From Owenia fusiformis (lineage: Eukaryota > Annelida > Polychaeta > Sabellida > Oweniidae): DNA of 64,000 nt. The stretch covers positions 21,302,477 to 21,366,476 of the forward strand of contig CAIIXF020000004.1 of the NCBI GenBank assembly GCA_903813345.2. Direction: 5' to 3'. Position 1 is the stretch's first letter. Each line of letters starts with the position of its first letter. Of the stretch, positions 36,901 through 43,825 are shown in pieces. A program made the translations under genes and the position numbers. The notes below the pieces were generated by a model. It was given only the letters and a program-made list of their open reading frames with translations, ran no database searches and was not told the DNA's origin.

Positions 36901-39639
36901 ACCAAAATGAAGTTTAAATATTGATTCCATTCCACAATTTCACTTCCCTATTTTAGATACCACCAGGCAAAGGCGAGATTATGAAGTTGATGGACGAGAT
37001 TATCACTTCGTAGAATCACGAGAACAGATGGAGAAAGACATACAGAACCACTTATTCATTGAGGCGGGGCAGTATAATGATAACCTGTATGGCACCAGTG
37101 TGACAAGTGTCAAGAATGTAGCAGAAAGGGTATGTATTTCTAGACATCACATTTAAATTCAAATAAAGTTTCTGCATTCATTTATTTGTTAGGTAGTTTT
37201 AAAAGAAAATATAAAGTTTGTCAAATTTGGGAATCGATTTTAGAAAGAATATGTCTGATAAAAATTTGTTTGCTTTACCAGATGTGACACTTTATTCTTA
37301 TAGTCCCTAATACTGGAAAAATAAGCTAATGGATTATTGGTCAAATTGACATTGATTTATGAGTATGGTCTCCCCAACATTTTTGTGGATGGCGGTTGGT
37401 GTTTGGCAGTCAGTGGTTGGCATATGTAAGAAATGGTGTCTATAATAAATGACACAAGGTGACATTTCGCATGTCAATTCCTTGTTTAAATTAAGAATGG
37501 ATTCTTCAACATTTTGAGAACATTAATGTTAATTTTTCTATTCTCTTTTTTCAGCAAAAGCATTGTATCTTAGATGTCAGTGGTAATGCAATTAAACGCC
37601 TCCAGGTGGCGCAGTTATACCCTATCGCCATCTTTATTAAACCTATCTCTATCGAATCAATCATGTAAGTATACCTTTTTCATTCATTTTTTGGAACAAA
37701 TTTTTCATTTAACACAAAATTAAAACCTTATTTACAACATATAGATTATATTAATCAAAATATCAATGTATAAATTAAAGATAGATAAGACATTTAATAT
37801 TTAAAAATGTGTATGTATATCCATCAGAGAATATATCGAGACAGTTTCTAATCACAATACCGTACAGTTTAATAACTCAAAGCCTAAAACCCGTTGACTC
37901 AATTTATTATCATTTTGGTTCAGACTCAGTAAGAGCTATATTATAACCAGTCCATTTGTATACTTTGTACATGTTAACATATGTTCTCTATTTTTAAAGA
38001 TGTCAATTTCTATCAAAATATTGCAGAACCGTCAGTAACTATTTTTTCTGTTGACAGGGAAATGAATAAAAGAATAACAGAAGACCAAGCTAACAAAACA
38101 TACGAAAGAGCGATTAAATTAGAGCAAGAATTTGGCGAATATTTCACAGGTGAGTAAGGAACTATGTTACAAGTCTTTTTGAAGTATGAAACTTATGCCT
38201 TAGTCACATTTGGTCTACGGCAACTGTACGGCGGCTGAAGCTTCACAAAACCAATATAGATATACCAATCTACATCGTATTGCTTATTCCTCTATTTTAT
38301 GCTGCATATTTATCTAGATTTTGGGAAGCTACAGCTGCCATATGGTTGCCTTAGAGCAAATGCGACTGAGGCATAAAGTCCACATGTCAGCTGGAAACTT
38401 TTTCCAGCTGAAATGCAGGTTGATATACAAGATGACATCAATTTAAAAAGTTTAATTCATGGTATATTAATCTAATTTTTTCAAGGGTTTTGTATTTTAT
38501 AGAAGACATTTTTAATCACATTTTTGTGTTATATTTGATTGGTCTTGTACTGGATGAGAGGGATCTACATTATTCTGCAAAAGCCACTAAATGGGTACAT
38601 CTAATAGTCACCATTTTTGTGACTGGTGGTCATTATCCCACCGAACGAAGTTCGAGGGGGATATAGAGAAGCCGTTCATCCATCCGTCTGTCCTTGTGTC
38701 CGGGCGATAACTCCAATACCGGTTGGTTCAAATTTTATAGGCTTATGCCTTATGAGTGTAGGACCTGCTCGAGAAGGAATTTTCAATATGGCCACTCAAT
38801 TCAAAATGGCTGCCATTTTTCGTAAAAAAAGTAATCGTTGATAACTCAAATACAAGTTGACGGATTTGGTTTAAATTTTATATGCTGATGCCTAGAGACA
38901 AAAGAGTTTCGCACAAAAATAGGCCATTTTTCGTAAAAATATGTAATCTTTGATAACTCAAATACCAGTGAACGGATTTGGTTCAAATTTTATATGATAA
39001 TGCTTAGGGACACAGTAGCTATGTTCGACAAAATTTTTTCAAGATGGCCTCTTAATTTCAAAATGGCGGCAATTTTTCGTAAAAAAACGTAATCTTTGAT
39101 AACTCAAATGCCTAGTTCACAATGGTATAAACTAACTTTGTGCCAAATTTCATGCTTCTATCACAAAGTGCACAAACATTTCAACATTTACACTAGCTAT
39201 AATAAGCATAATATATTTTGTTCAGTGGGATTTGCTACTCCGTGGAGTTGCTGTTTTTCTAGTTATAACTGATTAGCATATGTAACATATTGTTAAGCCT
39301 TAGTCGCATTTGGTTTACAAAATGGATATAGAAAATCTCAATTGTACTGCTTATCCCTATATTTTATGCTGCATTCAATTTTAAGAAGCTTTAGCTGCCA
39401 TACAGTTGCCGTTGATCAATTGTGACTGAGGCATTACAATTTTGATGCCATTTGCAATAACTTCTAGATGATAACATCTCTTCATACTTTGTCTGGGTGT
39501 CATGGTAACTAATATTTGTTGTTGTTTTTCAGCGGTTGTGCAAGGCAACACTCAAGATGAGGTCTATGCAAAAGTGAAAGAAGTTATTCGAGACCAGTCT
39601 GGCCCTACAATATGGGTACCAGCCAAGGAGAAACTATAG
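889..39639 (+). CDS. dlg1: Discs-large family MAGUK scaffold (PDZ2-PDZ3-SH3-hook-GK), 5' end outside window
   Basis: This gene encodes a membrane-associated scaffold that clusters receptors, channels and polarity proteins at cell junctions and synapses. Joining 889-976, 1340-1434, 1756-1933, 2261-2384, 11446-11602, 27621-27826, 28250-28364, 28664-28789, 29947-30040, 32402-32434, 32699-32842, 35061-35108, 36314-36415 (or 35544-35645), 36957-37129, 37555-37664, 38058-38149 and 39533-39639 gives 1992 nt: 663 residues plus stop. Domains seen are PDZ2 (GLGF loop, GNQHIPGDN), PDZ3 ([16 protein letters not shown]), SH3 (ALFDYDP, DEWWQ), a lysine-rich hook and a GK domain ([38 protein letters not shown]). 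The order and the C-terminal VPAKEKL ending are typical of DLG1-4. PDZ1 and any L27 domain must lie upstream. The MAGUK GK fold is known as a phosphopeptide-binding module, not an enzyme. Several hook and GK exons look alternatively spliced. Confidence 0.95.
984..1683 (+). repeat. Five copies of a CCCATAATGCA motif in the introns around the PDZ2 exons
   Basis: The motif occurs as CCCAGAATGCA (984-994), CCCATAATGCC (1005-1015), TCCCATAATGCA (1293-1304), TCCCATAATGCA (1639-1650) and TCCCATAATGCA (1672-1683). The last three are followed by related sequence (CATCTGG/CACCAGA, then AGCAGAC or AGAAGAC), so they look like copies of one short repeat unit. The core matches the known Staf/ZNF143 binding element (CCCAnAATGCA). 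A reverse copy is at 18757-18768. Regulatory function is inference only. Confidence 0.4.
1340..1434 (+). CDS. dlg1: Dlg exon: PDZ2 core
   Basis: The acceptor is TTTTCAG (1333-1339) and the donor is GTACAC. Phase is 1 in, 0 out. It encodes [20 protein letters not shown] followed by [12 protein letters not shown]. The GNQHIPGDN insertion between strands B and C is diagnostic of DLG PDZ1/PDZ2 domains. Confidence 0.95.
1756..1933 (+). CDS. dlg1: Dlg exon: end of PDZ2 and proline-rich linker
   Basis: The acceptor is TTTCCAG and the donor is GTAAGA at 1934. Phase is 0 in, 1 out. It encodes [20 protein letters not shown] and LTVAKP, which complete PDZ2, then a Pro/Ser/Glu linker ([14 protein letters not shown]) that leads towards PDZ3. 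Confidence 0.94.
1934..2260 (+). repeat. Intron with a copy of the AACAAATGGYAGGTGGTGAC dispersed repeat
   Basis: Bases about 2085-2220 belong to a short interspersed family with at least six more copies here (19709-19795, 21285-21345, 27290-27410, 28838-28972, 37362-37485, 47885-47995). Common landmarks in order are GTCTCCAAC, TGTCTGTAACAAATGG, AGGTGGTGACATTTTGCATG and TGCCTTGTTT. The 27290 copy starts with a small palindrome (CACCACCAAAAGTGGTG). No coding capacity was seen; it looks like a nonautonomous mobile element of unknown class. Confidence 0.55.
2261..2384 (+). CDS. dlg1: Dlg exon: linker between PDZ2 and PDZ3
   Basis: The acceptor is AATTTCCAG and the donor is GTAAGG. Phase is 1 in, 2 out. 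It encodes a Thr-rich low-complexity linker ([20 protein letters not shown], then [15 protein letters not shown]). The linker has no domain of its own, but length, phase and splice sites fit, and it joins in frame to [11 protein letters not shown] at the start of PDZ3. Confidence 0.85.
5387..5757. mobile_element. Mutator-like short transposon (371 bp) with promoter-like interior
   Basis: It begins TACCCTTTGCAT and ends GCATGCAGGGTA (inverted ends). It is flanked on both sides by the 9-bp direct repeat GAATTTGAG, as expected of a Mutator-type target duplication. The outer parts match 7048-7128 and 57798-57882 (TTCTTAAAAGAGAGCTTCGTC and TTTAACTAGACTCTGC). Only this copy has a roughly 270-bp, comparatively GC-rich interior with CCAATCAG, TGACGTCA (perfect CRE), GCTGATTGG and GGGGGCGGGG (GC box). 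It could act as a promoter in the PDZ2-PDZ3 intron, but no transcript evidence is available. Confidence 0.6.
7048..7128. mobile_element. Short copy of the TACCCTTTGC element (81 bp)
   Basis: It starts TACCCTTTGCATTTG and ends near ACAGGGTG. It shares TTTCTTAAAAGAGAGCTTCGTC and ACTAGACTCTGCG with the copies at 5387-5757 and 57798-57882, without the long interior. The flanks AGCAATACT and AGCAAATAT are similar but not identical, consistent with an aged 9-bp target duplication. Confidence 0.55.
11446..11602 (+). CDS. dlg1: Dlg exon: first part of PDZ3
   Basis: The acceptor is TTACTTGCAG and the donor is GTAAGT. Phase is 2 in, 0 out. It encodes [40 protein letters not shown] and [12 protein letters not shown]. 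This is nearly the canonical DLG PDZ3, the domain whose PSD-95 version is the textbook PDZ fold. The GLGF loop and the [10 protein letters not shown] turn are intact, so peptide binding should be preserved. Confidence 0.96.
13549..13632 (+). repeat. Dispersed repeat carrying CCACCAGGTGGC
   Basis: GCGAGTAGGTAGTTACCAGT, then CCACCAGGTGGCT, TTCGGG and a tail near TTCCCTTTAACTT, recur in the same order at 61003-61083. The 12-mer CCACCAGGTGGC (13570-13581) fits the CTCF core consensus CCASYAGRKGGC exactly. The repeat class is unknown. The CTCF match is a sequence observation, not evidence of binding. Confidence 0.45.
15138..15486. repeat. AATC-type simple repeat region
   Basis: From about 15138 to 15330 the sequence is degenerate in AATCAATCAGTCAG-like units. 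At 15433-15486 it becomes a clean (AATC)n run followed by (AAAC)n. This is an ordinary microsatellite with its eroded flank. Confidence 0.85.
22290..23060 (+). repeat. GTCTATTGAGATATA tandem repeat, split by an insertion
   Basis: Units like GGTCTTTTGAGATATATGG repeat with period near 31 bp at 22290-22423 and 22932-23060. A segment of about 60 bp left of the Harbinger-like element is repeated almost unchanged to its right. Confidence 0.6.
22424..22931. mobile_element. PIF/Harbinger-like nonautonomous element (508 bp)
   Basis: The ends are long inverted repeats of about 45 bp: GGGGCGGGGTCAAAATATCG at the left and its near complement ending CCCCGCCCC at the right, continuing through TGTTCATATGGAGACGAAAG. 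Flanking bases on both sides are TTA, the 3-bp TWA duplication typical of PIF/Harbinger. G-runs lie inside both arms. No transposase is encoded. The element sits inside a short tandem repeat whose units (GGTCTTTTGAGATATAATGG) occur on both sides. Confidence 0.7.
23349..23462 (+). repeat. 57-bp tandem duplication
   Basis: Two adjacent copies of a 57-bp unit starting TGTATGATTATATCAATGAC and ending AATCAATACCAGGTCT appear identical by eye, implying a recent event. The length is a multiple of three, which leaves a reading frame open by chance; nothing suggests it is translated. Confidence 0.85.
24503..25083. repeat. 27-bp minisatellite, about 21 copies
   Basis: The unit is GGTACTGTACAATACCATAA followed by CCAAAAC. 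The period of 27 is a multiple of three with no stops in one frame on each strand, which creates spurious open frames of more than 220 codons on both strands. The first half of each unit is nearly self-complementary (GGTAC.GTAC..TACC), so transcripts could form repeated hairpins. The flank at 25084-25105 resembles the first 30 bases of the window. Confidence 0.93.
26589..26895 (+). repeat. 102-bp tandem repeat, three copies
   Basis: Copies start at 26589, 26691 and 26793 with TATGACCAG.CTGA and end with GGCATCATACAC. The period is divisible by three, so a frame stays open. Each copy carries TCAGTAAGTATT, which fits a 5' splice-site consensus, but no acceptor or coding pattern accompanies it. 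Confidence 0.85.
27621..27826 (+). CDS. dlg1: Dlg exon: end of PDZ3 and lead into SH3
   Basis: The acceptor is TTATTTTCAG and the donor is GTATGT. Phase is 0 in, 2 out. It encodes [20 protein letters not shown] and [19 protein letters not shown], completing PDZ3 with its extra C-terminal helix, then [20 protein letters not shown] and KKTLYV at the SH3 boundary. The Tyr-rich [10 protein letters not shown] segment is typical of DLG PDZ3. Confidence 0.95.
28250..28364 (+). CDS. dlg1: Dlg exon: SH3 core
   Basis: The acceptor is TTTATTTCAG and the donor is GTTCGT. Phase is 2 in, 0 out. It encodes [38 protein letters not shown]. The ALFDYDP and DEWWQ motifs identify the SH3 fold; the DSGLPSKGL insertion in the RT loop is a MAGUK feature that weakens PxxP binding in this family. 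Confidence 0.96.
28664..28789 (+). CDS. dlg1: Dlg exon: end of SH3 and basic hook start
   Basis: The acceptor is TATATTTTAG and the donor is GTAATG. Phase is 0 in and out (42 codons). It encodes [20 protein letters not shown] and [20 protein letters not shown]. The IIPSK..VERKER..LK sequence is the conserved strand and helix that lead from SH3 into the hook, known in MAGUKs as a calmodulin and protein 4.1 interaction region. Confidence 0.95.
28790..29087 (+). repeat. Intron with AACAAATGG dispersed repeat copies
   Basis: A fragment TCTGTAACAAATGGCAGGTA occurs directly after the donor (about 28798). A fuller copy spans 28838-28972, with ACCACCAGAAGTG at its start and CATTTTGTATGTTATTGCCT at its end. 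It belongs to the same family as 2085-2220 and 27290-27410. Confidence 0.55.
29088..29760. mobile_element. GC-rich fold-back transposon (673 bp), TTA target duplication
   Basis: The left end is TGGCCTAGTCACATAGCCCG and the right end is its exact complement ending CTATGTGACTAGGCCA, with TTA directly flanking both ends. The interior is strikingly GC-rich for this region, dominated by CCGGCCGG-like words and nested small hairpins (AGCTCGGTGG with CCACCGAGCT; GGTGAAATTT with AAATTTCACC). No transposase is encoded. The TAGTCACAT terminal core is shared with shorter elements at 34433, 38196 and 39296, suggesting one superfamily, probably PIF/Harbinger-like by the TWA duplication. Confidence 0.75.
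29947..30040 (+). CDS. dlg1: Dlg exon: lysine-rich hook segment
   Basis: The acceptor is TTTCTCTAG and the donor is GTACGT. Phase is 0 in, 1 out. It encodes [20 protein letters not shown] followed by [12 protein letters not shown] run of six lysines and a Trp pair then an acidic stretch replaces the basic insert that mammalian DLG1 splices in here (known to bind protein 4.1). The basic patch could bind acidic lipids or 4.1-type proteins; that is inference. Confidence 0.88.
31309..31396 (+). repeat. 21-bp tandem repeat, four copies
   Basis: Units of GTGTTCACCCAACTCAATAG with single-base differences (one CTCGAGA, one GCACAAC). Confidence 0.8.
31540..31640 (+). repeat. TGTGACATCACA tandem repeat
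   Basis: Four copies of CTGTGACATCACAT are spaced about 20-25 bp apart, joined by C- and T-rich spacers. TGACATCA differs by one base from a CRE or AP-1-like site. No further evidence of function was seen. Confidence 0.7.
32402..32434 (+). CDS. dlg1: Dlg 33-nt microexon in the hook, probably optional
   Basis: TTATAG precedes it and GTAAGT follows. Phase is 1 in and out, adding [11 protein letters not shown] and no stop. It is symmetric and short, so it can be skipped without a frame change; skipping joins DE(C) to GT of the next exon, giving Arg. DLG hooks are known for small alternative inserts. No known domain is present, so confidence rests on frame and splice sites only. Confidence 0.6.
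32699..32842 (+). CDS. dlg1: Dlg 144-nt hook exon, probably optional
   Basis: The acceptor is TTTATTTAAG and the donor is GTAAAA. Phase is 1 in and out (48 codons). It encodes [40 protein letters not shown] and PQKRVSI. The middle is a likely amphipathic helix ([19 protein letters not shown]) and the end looks like a basophilic kinase site (KRVSI). I know no equivalent in vertebrate DLG hooks. It could be an alternative exon. Confidence 0.65.
32843..35060. other. Intron in the hook region
   Basis: It holds one short inverted-repeat element (34433-34602, listed separately). The rest is AT-rich and no exon was recognised. Confidence 0.6.
34433..34602. mobile_element. TAGTCACATTTG short inverted-repeat element, copy 1
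   Basis: It starts TGCCCTATTAGTCACATTTG and ends CAAATGTGACTGAGGCT. The interior has GTAGCTTCCCAAAATC, GCTGCATAAAATATAGGGAT and ACAGTACGATGTAGATTT, which recur (inverted) in 38196-38373 and in part in 39296-39433. TAA/TTA flanks suggest a TWA duplication. No coding capacity. Confidence 0.65.
35061..35108 (+). CDS. dlg1: Dlg exon: short segment before the GK domain
   Basis: The acceptor is TTGTTTTACAG and the donor is GTAAGT. Phase is 1 in and out (16 codons). It encodes [16 protein letters not shown], equivalent to the YEEVLSYEPVxQQE strand of mammalian DLG that pairs SH3 with GK. Confidence 0.9.
35400..35484. mobile_element. Mariner-like short inverted-repeat element (85 bp)
   Basis: CAGGGTGACCCCAAAAA at the left pairs with TTTTTGGGTCACCCTG at the right. 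The CAGGGTG terminus is typical of mariner-derived short elements. It lies between the 48-nt exon and alternative exon 13a. Confidence 0.7.
35544..35645 (+). CDS. dlg1: Dlg alternative GK exon 13a (variant nucleotide-loop segment)
   Basis: GTGGTCCAG precedes it and GTAAGA follows. Phase is 1 in and out, exactly 102 nt like exon 13b. With the split codon it encodes [34 protein letters not shown]. Thirteen of 34 residues match exon 13b at the same positions (RPVI, G, K, LI, P, G, IP). The loop reads FGNGKEE where 13b has LGPTKDR. There is no stop, and the flanking junctions are conserved with 13b. I read it as a mutually exclusive alternative to 13b. Using both or neither would also keep the frame. 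Confidence 0.82.
35646..36313 (+). repeat. Intron between the alternative GK exons, with about 110-bp tandem repeats
   Basis: Three diverged copies from about 35696 to 35960 share GTGCCAGTGCCAT, CCATGATTTG, TGCCTATAT and GCTAGAGGC or ATAGAGGC in order. The repeats fill much of the 668-bp spacer between exons 13a and 13b. Whether they pair in RNA to enforce exon choice is unknown. Confidence 0.65.
36314..36415 (+). CDS. dlg1: Dlg canonical GK exon 13b (nucleotide-loop segment)
   Basis: The acceptor is TTTCCCTACAG and the donor is GTAAGT. Phase is 1 in and out, 102 nt. It encodes [34 protein letters not shown], very close to what fly and vertebrate DLG proteins carry at this position. The loop GPTKDR replaces the catalytic GxxGxGK(S/T) of true guanylate kinases, as usual in MAGUKs. 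Confidence 0.95.
36957..37129 (+). CDS. dlg1: Dlg exon: GK domain, GMP-binding region
   Basis: TATTTTAG precedes it and GTATGT follows. Phase is 1 in, 0 out. It encodes [57 protein letters not shown]. [18 protein letters not shown] is the conserved GK subdomain, used by MAGUKs for phosphoserine peptides. The exon joins in phase with both 13a and 13b. Confidence 0.96.
37130..37554 (+). repeat. Intron with an AACAAATGG-family repeat copy
   Basis: A diverged copy lies at about 37362-37485 (GTCTCCCCAACATTTTTGTG, GGTGTTTGGC, ACAAGGTGACATTTCGCATG). No other feature was seen. Confidence 0.45.
37555..37664 (+). CDS. dlg1: Dlg exon: GK domain core
   Basis: TTTTTTCAG precedes it and GTAAGT follows. 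Phase is 0 in, 2 out. It encodes [36 protein letters not shown](M), almost identical to the fly and vertebrate GK core. Confidence 0.96.
38058..38149 (+). CDS. dlg1: Dlg exon: GK lid helix
   Basis: CTGTTGACAG precedes it and GTGAGT follows. Phase is 2 in, 1 out. It encodes (M)[11 protein letters not shown]-like residues, read here as [30 protein letters not shown], the lid-region helices of the GK domain. Confidence 0.95.
38196..38373. mobile_element. TAGTCACATTTG short inverted-repeat element, copy 2
   Basis: The left end is TGCCTTAGTCACATTTGG and the right end is CAAATGCGACTGAGGCA. The interior shares TTTTATGCTGCATA and GGGAAGCTAC(A)GCTGCC with the other copies. It lies in the intron after the lid exon. 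Confidence 0.7.
38620..39265 (+). repeat. Dispersed repeat with CCACCGAACGAAGTTCGAGG start
   Basis: It opens with a small palindrome (CGAACGAAGTTCG) and a run of CATCC/CGTC words. It then has three internal units of roughly 110-130 bp containing AAATGGC.GCCATTTTTCGTA and ATAACTCAAATACCAGT, and ends near GGGATTTGCTACTCCG. A second, partial member is at about 63170-63455. No intact protein was seen. The class is unknown. Confidence 0.55.
39296..39433. mobile_element. TAGTCACATTTG short inverted-repeat element, copy 3
   Basis: It starts AGCCTTAGTCGCATTTGG and ends CAATTGTGACTGAGGCA, with TTA on both flanks. The interior shares GCTTATCCCTATATTTTATG with copies 1 and 2. It is shorter than the others through an internal deletion. 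Confidence 0.65.
39533..39639 (+). CDS. dlg1: Dlg terminal coding exon
   Basis: The acceptor is GTTTTTCAG. Phase in is 1; it ends at the TAG of 39637-39639. It encodes [34 protein letters not shown], the invariant C-terminus of DLG GK domains (IWVPAKEKL in DLG1). Confidence 0.97.
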
Positions 39640-42010
39640 AACAGTATTCTGACTGGACAATATAGCCACAACAGATCAGGAGTGAATAATTCCAGCATTT
39701 TCATTGGTCAGATTCTGCATGGATGAAATAATGAACGCTCATTTGTAATAGCTAATATTTGTCCAGTTCTCAGAGCAGAGAAGTGAATTTTTAAACACAT
39801 TCGATTGGACAGAACAATGTTTTATGTAATATTTGACGACCTGTAGCTGTACTTTATATGGTGTATAAACACAGTATATATTTGTGTATAAAAATACTGT
39901 CTTTCCATATATAGTAGAAAACTCAAGACACTGTATGAGGAACACCAATCATGGAAATTGATTTAAAAATCATAGAAATTGAAAGTTCAAGATGGCGCAA
40001 TGGGTGAGATTTTGTGATATACCTTTCTTTCACTAATGCCCTTATTTAGCCATCTTAGAACCATATGTGTTCAAATGCTAGTATTCTATATGTAAATGAC
40101 TGTATATAACAAATCTTTATAAATATTGGTAACAAATATATAGAAGATGTGATTTTAGTGTATAAAGGGCCTAATGCCAAAGTAGACTCTTCCATTTTTG
40201 ACATTTGATATGTCTTATAAGTAGTTATAAAGGGGTGGTAGGATAAGATGTTACCACCCTTTTACCCCTTCAACTTAGATTTATCTGCAGTATGATTTTG
40301 GAATGAATAGGGGTTGTGTTTGAAAGTTCGATTACTTCAAAAAATGCACCAAAATATTTCAGCTTTTATGTAAAGAATTCACTCATAACATGTAATACAA
40401 TTTTTTTTCTTTACATTTAAATCAATAAAGCAAGCCACAGGTTTCAGTGCCTTTACTGAGGTGTTTTCCCTCATTAAAGGGCAAATCATGTCACGTCACA
40501 GGTGAAATAATTTCTCACATCATTGGATGCATTTACAACCAACCACTGTAACATATCTGACAAACCCCTTATCATAAATAATGGACTAGCCCATGCCCTG
40601 TAAATTGTTGTCGATGTCCCCTATCATGTTATAAATGAAGGGGTGGTAGGGTGGTGTATAGATGTGATTTATGTACATATTCAGCAATATATAATGTAAT
40701 AATGCTATATTTTATGTGATTTCGAAAAATCATGTACAAAACATAAGCTATATGTAAATTTAGTTTTAGCTTCAATGTGTCATTTCATATAAAGTCTGCT
40801 TGAAATCCACATTGATGGATGCAAACCAGGAAAGTCAAGGTCAGGTCAAAAATCACAAAAGACTAAAATTCTAAAAAAATATTTTATAAAGATAAAATGC
40901 TCTTTGGATGTCACTCTGCATTGAACTTTGACCTTGACCTTCAAGTAACCTTGAACTCAGGATTTTAAGGTATGAGTTGTTTTAAGTGGTGTAATATTTA
41001 TATTTCTGATTTGGATGTTTATTTTTGATGATCACAATTGTATTATTTATCTCAGCAGTTTTTGTGAACCACGCATACAATGCTATCTTTTAGTTATACA
41101 AATGTTGGAATAAATAACATGTGATTTGTCAAAAATAATTTTTCAAACTGGCAATATAATTTTTTTCAAATATGGTGCATATATAAAGTAAAATCATCAT
41201 TTTGTCTATAAATATTTATGACATTTAAAGATGCATATCAGAAAATGTATTATAATCTAACACAAATGTGAGATGATGCATGATGGGATTGGTTGTCCTC
41301 TCTTGCAGACCTCCTTTATGAAATTATTGTATTCAAGTCATTTTGTTTTCATTTCTGATAGACTTTCCTGATATAACATTGGTTGAACTGTCTTATACAT
41401 AAAGACTAACATTTTTGAATGTAAACTATTTCCATATATATATTGACACTTCAAATGTGATGCCATTTATCAATTTGAATTTCAAATTATGAACCTGATA
41501 CAACGCCATCTATCTGTTGTATCATGTAAATTTTAGTCGACATTATATGTATTTATATTATTTTTTAGGATTTTTGTATAGAAAGTGATAACCCGAATTC
41601 ACTAAATATTACTTGAAATTAAGCATATATTTGCCTTGCCATGGAATTAGGCATTGTATGGCTTGTCATGAAGTTGATTGTTTTCACAGTTTACACAACC
41701 TTCATGAATGGAATCATTGTAACATCTTGTGGTGTGCCTTTTCAGTTATGTAATACTGAAACGATGTATTGATTCACAGGATGTTAAAATAATTCATAAA
41801 AATCTGCAATATTGTGGCAGGTCCAAAAACTCAAAATTCTAATGTTAATGAAATAATGATTTGCTAAATGTAAAATAAATTTAAAACAATCCATGAATAT
41901 TCCTGAACAGTATATGACAGGGTAGGGGTATACAGGGTGTTCCAAAAGACACTCTGCAAAATTGACAAAATGCCAGCACCAGTCCTGTTATTACTTTTGG
42001 AACACCCTGT
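39640..42010 (+). other. Dlg 3'UTR and downstream sequence, several possible poly(A) signals
   Basis: No coding frame follows the stop. AATAAA occurs at 40424-40429, 41109-41114 and 41874-41879. Which is used cannot be decided; the first would give a 3'UTR of roughly 0.8 kb. GGGGTGGTAGG-like words at 40214 and 40641 are the only visible repeats before the mariner-like element. Confidence 0.5.
41933..42009. mobile_element. Mariner-like short inverted-repeat element (77 bp)
   Basis: CAGGGTGTTCCAAAAG at the left pairs with CTTTTGGAACACCCTG at the right, with TA on both sides. This matches mariner-type ends and the TA target site. Confidence 0.8.
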
Positions 42011-42540
42011 ATATGTTACAAACTCATTGTTTTAGAGTTGATTGTTAATCAAATCAAATTGTTCAAATTTAAAATCTAAAATAATTATTTGGTTTATAAT
42101 GAGTGGGTCTTCATTCTTCATTGAAAAAAAATATGGAAAAGTGTCTGATATATAAAATATAAATATACAAGTTATTGAAGAAAATATATTCAGAGTTTTT
42201 ATTGAAATGGACAATTAATTAGTCAAGTTTAGAGAAGAAATTCAAAGTGCTATCTGTTGCTACCTTAAGGTACCACTGCTGACACCTATTGGCAAGTATA
42301 AACACCTGAGCAGAGTATTTATGTGAAGTCTTCTAGTTTTTGGTCTATGTAATGATTTCACTGTCACAATATTTATCATTTAGTTGTACATTTAATGCAA
42401 TTTTGTAAAGTGATATCATCTGTCTAGGAAATGAATACCAAGTTAATATAATATTAATTTTGAAATTATATAAAACATGAGTTTTTGTTATTATTTTTAG
42501 TAAAAGCTGTTATGGGAAAGCCATGTGACCCATCAACCTA

Positions 42541-43825
42541 ATGTAAAATGAACCTCTGTAAGTGGAACACCTCCATAAGTGGAACATCTCTTATGTAAAA
42601 TGAACCTCTGTAAGTGGAACACCTCCATAAGTGGAACATCTCTTATGTAAAATGAACCCCTGTAAGTGCAACACCTCCATAAGTGGAACATCTCTTATGT
42701 AAAATGAACCTCTGTAAGCGGAACACCTCCATAAGTGGAACATCTCTTATGTAAAATGAACCTCTGTAAGTGGAACACCTCCATAAGTGGAACATCTCTT
42801 ATGTAAAATGAACCTCTGTAAGTGGAACACCTCCATAAGTGGAACATCTCTTATGTAAAATGAACCTCTGTAAGTGGAACACCTCCATAAGTGGAACATC
42901 TCTTATGTAAAATGAACCTCTGTAAGTGGAACACCTCCATAAGTGGAACATCTTATGTAAAATGAACCCCTGTAAGTGCAACACCTCCATAAGTGGAACA
43001 TCTCTTATGTAAAATGAACCTCTGTAAGCGGAACACCTCCATAAGTGGAACATCTCTTATGTAAAATGAACCTCTGTAAGTGGAACACCTCCATAAGTGG
43101 AACATCTCTTATGTAAAATGAACCTCTGTAAGTGGAACACCTCCATAAGTGGAACATCTTATGTAAAATGAACCTCTGTAAGTGGAACACCTCCATAAGT
43201 GGAACAACTCTTATGTAAAATGAACCTCTGTAAGTGGAACACCTCCATAAGTGGAACATCTCTTATGTAAAATGAACCTCTGTAAGTGGAACACCTCCAT
43301 AATTGGAACATCTCTTATGTAAAATGAACCTCTGTAAGTGGAACACCTCCATAAGTGGAACATCTCTTATGTAAAATGAACCTCTGTAAGCGGAACACCT
43401 CCATAAGTGGAACATCTCTTATGTAAAATGAACCTCTGTAAGTGGAACACCTCCATAAGTGGAACATCTCTTATGTAAAATGAACCTCTGTAAGTGGAAC
43501 ACCTCCATAAGTGGAACATCTCTTATGTAAAATGAACCTCTGTAAGTGGAACACCTCCATAAGTGGAACATCTTATGTAAAATGAACCTCTGTAAGTGGA
43601 ACACCTCCATAAGTGGAACAACTCTTATGTAAAATGAACCTCTGTAAGTGGAACACCTCCATAAGTGGAACATCTCTTATGTAAAATGAACCTCTGTAAG
43701 TGGAACACCTCCATAATTGGAACATCTTATGTAAAATGAACCTCTGTGAGTGAAAAACCTCCATAATTGGAACATCTTATGTAAAATGAACCTCTGTAAG
43801 TGAAAAACCTCCATAATTGGAACAT
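42541..43825. repeat. 52-bp minisatellite, about 25 copies, with higher-order structure
   Basis: The unit is ATGTAAAATGAACCTCTGTA, AGTGGAACACCTCCATAAGT, GGAACATCTCTT. Inside it, ACCTCTGTAAGTGGAAC and ACCTCCATAAGTGGAAC are two 17-bp sub-repeats; the remaining 18 bp (ATCTCTTATGTAAAATGA) looks like a diverged third. Some units lack 2 bp (50 bp). Marker variants (AACTCTT, AGCGGAAC) recur 414 bp apart (eight units), so blocks of units were copied. The last few units are more diverged (GTGAAAAACC). Open frames inside are artefacts. Confidence 0.95.

Noticed and set aside
42799-43764. Four minus-strand frames of 63-84 codons with near-identical products
   Set aside because: They lie wholly in the 52-bp minisatellite and repeat with it.
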